Below, piece by piece: positions 62,394 through 64,000 of a DNA stretch of 64,000 bases. Both the position numbers and the translations under genes were made by a program. Every line of letters starts with the position of its first letter. Position 1 is the stretch's first letter. Source of the stretch: an uncultured Caulobacterales bacterium (GTDB lineage: Bacteria; Pseudomonadota; Alphaproteobacteria; Caulobacterales; Maricaulaceae); NCBI GenBank assembly GCA_938003545.1, contig CALKXY010000011.1, forward strand, positions 1-64,000, written 5' to 3'. The notes under the pieces are model-generated. The model saw only the letters and a program-made list of their open reading frames with translations. It did not search any database and was not told the origin of the DNA.

Positions 62394-64000
62394 TTATGTG
62401 TCGCCCGACATTAAGGTCGGAAGCCAGTCTTCATTTGCCTTGCGTAGCTCAGCAATTGATAGATCAAATGCGCCGTCTGCCGCGATGCGGTCTCCGCCTA
62501 CTGTTCCTACAATCTGTGCAGCGATGCCTTTGGCTTTAGCTGTAGAGAGCACAGGATTCACGGAGTTCGCCTCAACAGCGACGAGGTAACGTGCTTGATC
62601 CTCGCCAAATAACCATCCGTGGCGTCGGCCATTTGCTGGTGCTGAGAGGTTCATGCCATGTCCACTGGAGAAAGCCATTTCGCAGGCTGTAACCGCGAGG
62701 CCACCGTCTGAAAGATCATGCACAGCTGTAACACGACGACTACGGATCAGTTTGCGGACATAGTCGCCGTTTAGTTTCTCAACAGAGAGATCGACAGGCG
62801 GCGGCGCGCCGTCTTCACGGGATAATATTTCCGATAGGTAAATTGAGGACCCAAGCCAGCCTGTGGTTTCCCCGATAAGAATCAATGTGTCGCCTGGGTT
62901 GGCTCCTGTGAGGGTCGTGAATTTATGCAAGTCAGGAATAAGCCCGACTCCGCCGACTGCGGGTGTGGGCGGAATAGCTTGGCCATTCGTCTCATTATAG
63001 AGCGAAACATTCCCTGATACGACGGGGTAGTCGAATGCATGACAGGCTTCGTTCATACCCTCAATCGCACCCACGAGTTGGCCCATGATCTCTGGACGCT
63101 CAGGGTTGCCGAAGTTCAGACAATCTGTGATCGCGATAGGGTCTGCGCCAACACAAGTCAGGTTACGCCATGTTTCTGCAACGCATTGCTTGCCGCCTTC
63201 ATAAGGGTCGGCTTGAACATAACGCGGTGTGCAATCCGTTGTAATCGCTACGGCTTTGTTAGAGCCATGAATGCGCACGATCGCCGCGTCACCGCCGCTT
63301 TGTGAACTATCCACGGTGTCTGACATAACGTGGCGGTCATATTGTTCCCATATCCAACGTTTAGATGCGATGTCGGGGGATGTCATGATGCGGAGTAGGG
63401 CATCATTGTAATCTTGCGTTTCATGAACATCAGCAGGCATGAGGACCGGTCTCGGTTCAGTTTTAACATGCGGACGGTCATAGTTCGGGGCATCATCAGC
63501 CAAAGGTGCAATAGGAATATCGCAAACCTTCTTCTTATTGTGCTTCAATACTAAATTGCCTGTATCTGTTGTCTTGCCAATATGTGCGACGTCCAATTCC
63601 CATTTTTCAAAGACATCAAATGCGAGCTGTTCTTTACCGGGTTGGATAACCATAAGCATGCGCTCTTGGCTTTCCGACAGCATCATTTCGTAAGCCGTCA
63701 TATTTGGCTCGCGCTGCGGGACGTGATCGAGATTGAGCTCAATGCCAACGCCGCCTTTGTCTGCCATTTCGATGGACGAGGACGTTAGTCCTGCTGCGCC
63801 CATATCTTGGATTGCGATGATTGCATCCGTAGCCATCAGTTCGAGGCAGGCTTCAATGAGGAGTTTTTCCGTGAATGGGTCACCAACTTGAACAGTTGGA
63901 CGCTTTTCGTCACTGTCATCGTCAAATTCAGCCGACGCCATCGTTGCGCCGTGAATGCCGTCACGACCTGTTTTGGAGCCCACATAAAAGATTGGATTAC
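62394..64000 (-). CDS. purL: Phosphoribosylformylglycinamidine synthase subunit II (5' end beyond window)
   Basis: The last 535 codons of purL; the gene continues past base 64000. PurL forms FGAM from FGAR, ATP and ammonia in purine synthesis. Segments GSKTGRDGIHGATMAS, MGAAGLTSSSIEMA and NPERPEIMGQLVGAIEGM are typical. The stop lies 1 base before the BolA start on the minus strand. Confidence 0.95.
   Translation of the reverse strand, partial: NPIFYVGSKTGRDGIHGATMASAEFDDDSDEKRPTVQVGDPFTEKLLIEACLELMATDAIIAIQDMGAAGLTSSSIEMADKGGVGIELNLDHVPQREPNMTAYEMMLSESQERMLMVIQPGKEQLAFDVFEKWELDVAHIGKTTDTGNLVLKHNKKKVCDIPIAPLADDAPNYDRPHVKTEPRPVLMPADVHETQDYNDALLRIMTSPDIASKRWIWEQYDRHVMSDTVDSSQSGGDAAIVRIHGSNKAVAITTDCTPRYVQADPYEGGKQCVAETWRNLTCVGADPIAITDCLNFGNPERPEIMGQLVGAIEGMNEACHAFDYPVVSGNVSLYNETNGQAIPPTPAVGGVGLIPDLHKFTTLTGANPGDTLILIGETTGWLGSSIYLSEILSREDGAPPPVDLSVEKLNGDYVRKLIRSRRVTAVHDLSDGGLAVTACEMAFSSGHGMNLSAPANGRRHGWLFGEDQARYLVAVEANSVNPVLSTAKAKGIAAQIVGTVGGDRIAADGAFDLSIAELRKANEDWLPTLMSGDT

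Overview
The window is chromosomal DNA of an alphaproteobacterium with moderate G+C, most like the Caulobacterales/Maricaulales (Hyphomonadaceae-type) group. The evidence is the clpP-clpX-lon order, a serS-surE-pcm block, TonB-dependent iron uptake behind an alphaproteobacterial-type Fur box, a class II DAHP synthase, and a Caulobacter-like ceramide gene set. Apart from two copies of an intergenic repeat there are no phage genes, transposases or CRISPR arrays, and gene density is high. No organism name can be fixed from the sequence alone.

Layout. 0.5-5.3 kb: proteostasis genes clpP, clpX, lon. 5.6-9.2 kb: a secreted metzincin protease with a GlyGly-CTERM tail, a small lipoprotein, and a rhombosortase that is the expected processor of that tail. 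9.3-12.3 kb: a small exported protein and an iron-regulated TonB receptor with a 61-aa leader ORF. 12.3-17.8 kb: three tRNAs (Val-TAC, Asp-GTC, and an aberrant Val-CAC), dusA, a TauE/SafE exporter, a retropepsin-like protease, a CobT-like protein without its usual catalytic residues, and leucine dehydrogenase.

18.0-34.3 kb is the most distinctive region, a sphingolipid locus. Fatty acyl-AMP ligase, acyl carrier protein and serine palmitoyltransferase form one operon. A convergent operon carries LptF, LptG, a lipid (probably ceramide) kinase and a Tam41-like cytidylyltransferase. A third operon carries a GNAT-type ceramide synthase candidate, a MobA-like nucleotidyltransferase, a three-part fusion (flippase, nucleotidyltransferase-like domain, CDP-alcohol phosphotransferase), a HAD-IB phosphatase and a second nucleotidyltransferase. 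Cyclopropane synthase and an LpxO-like hydroxylase follow. Read together, the genes could build the ceramide backbone, phosphorylate it, add a headgroup through CDP-activated intermediates, modify the acyl chains, and export the anionic lipid toward the outer membrane. The ceramide reductase CerR is not in the window.

34.3-64 kb is mostly housekeeping: an S24-like repressor, gph, glmU-rpiA, two tandem paralogous small membrane proteins, gor, DAHP synthase, hup, a Gfo/Idh oxidoreductase, a serine hydrolase, nadE-gltX, sixA, serS-surE-pcm, a DsbA-family protein, DUF817, icd, a TrmJ-type methyltransferase, a GGQ release-factor-like protein, rarD, rpsD, grxD, bolA and a partial purL. Two intergenic copies (about 40.65-41.12 and 58.38-58.89 kb) of a conserved, non-coding, strongly structured element look like a candidate RNA family transcribed from the minus strand.
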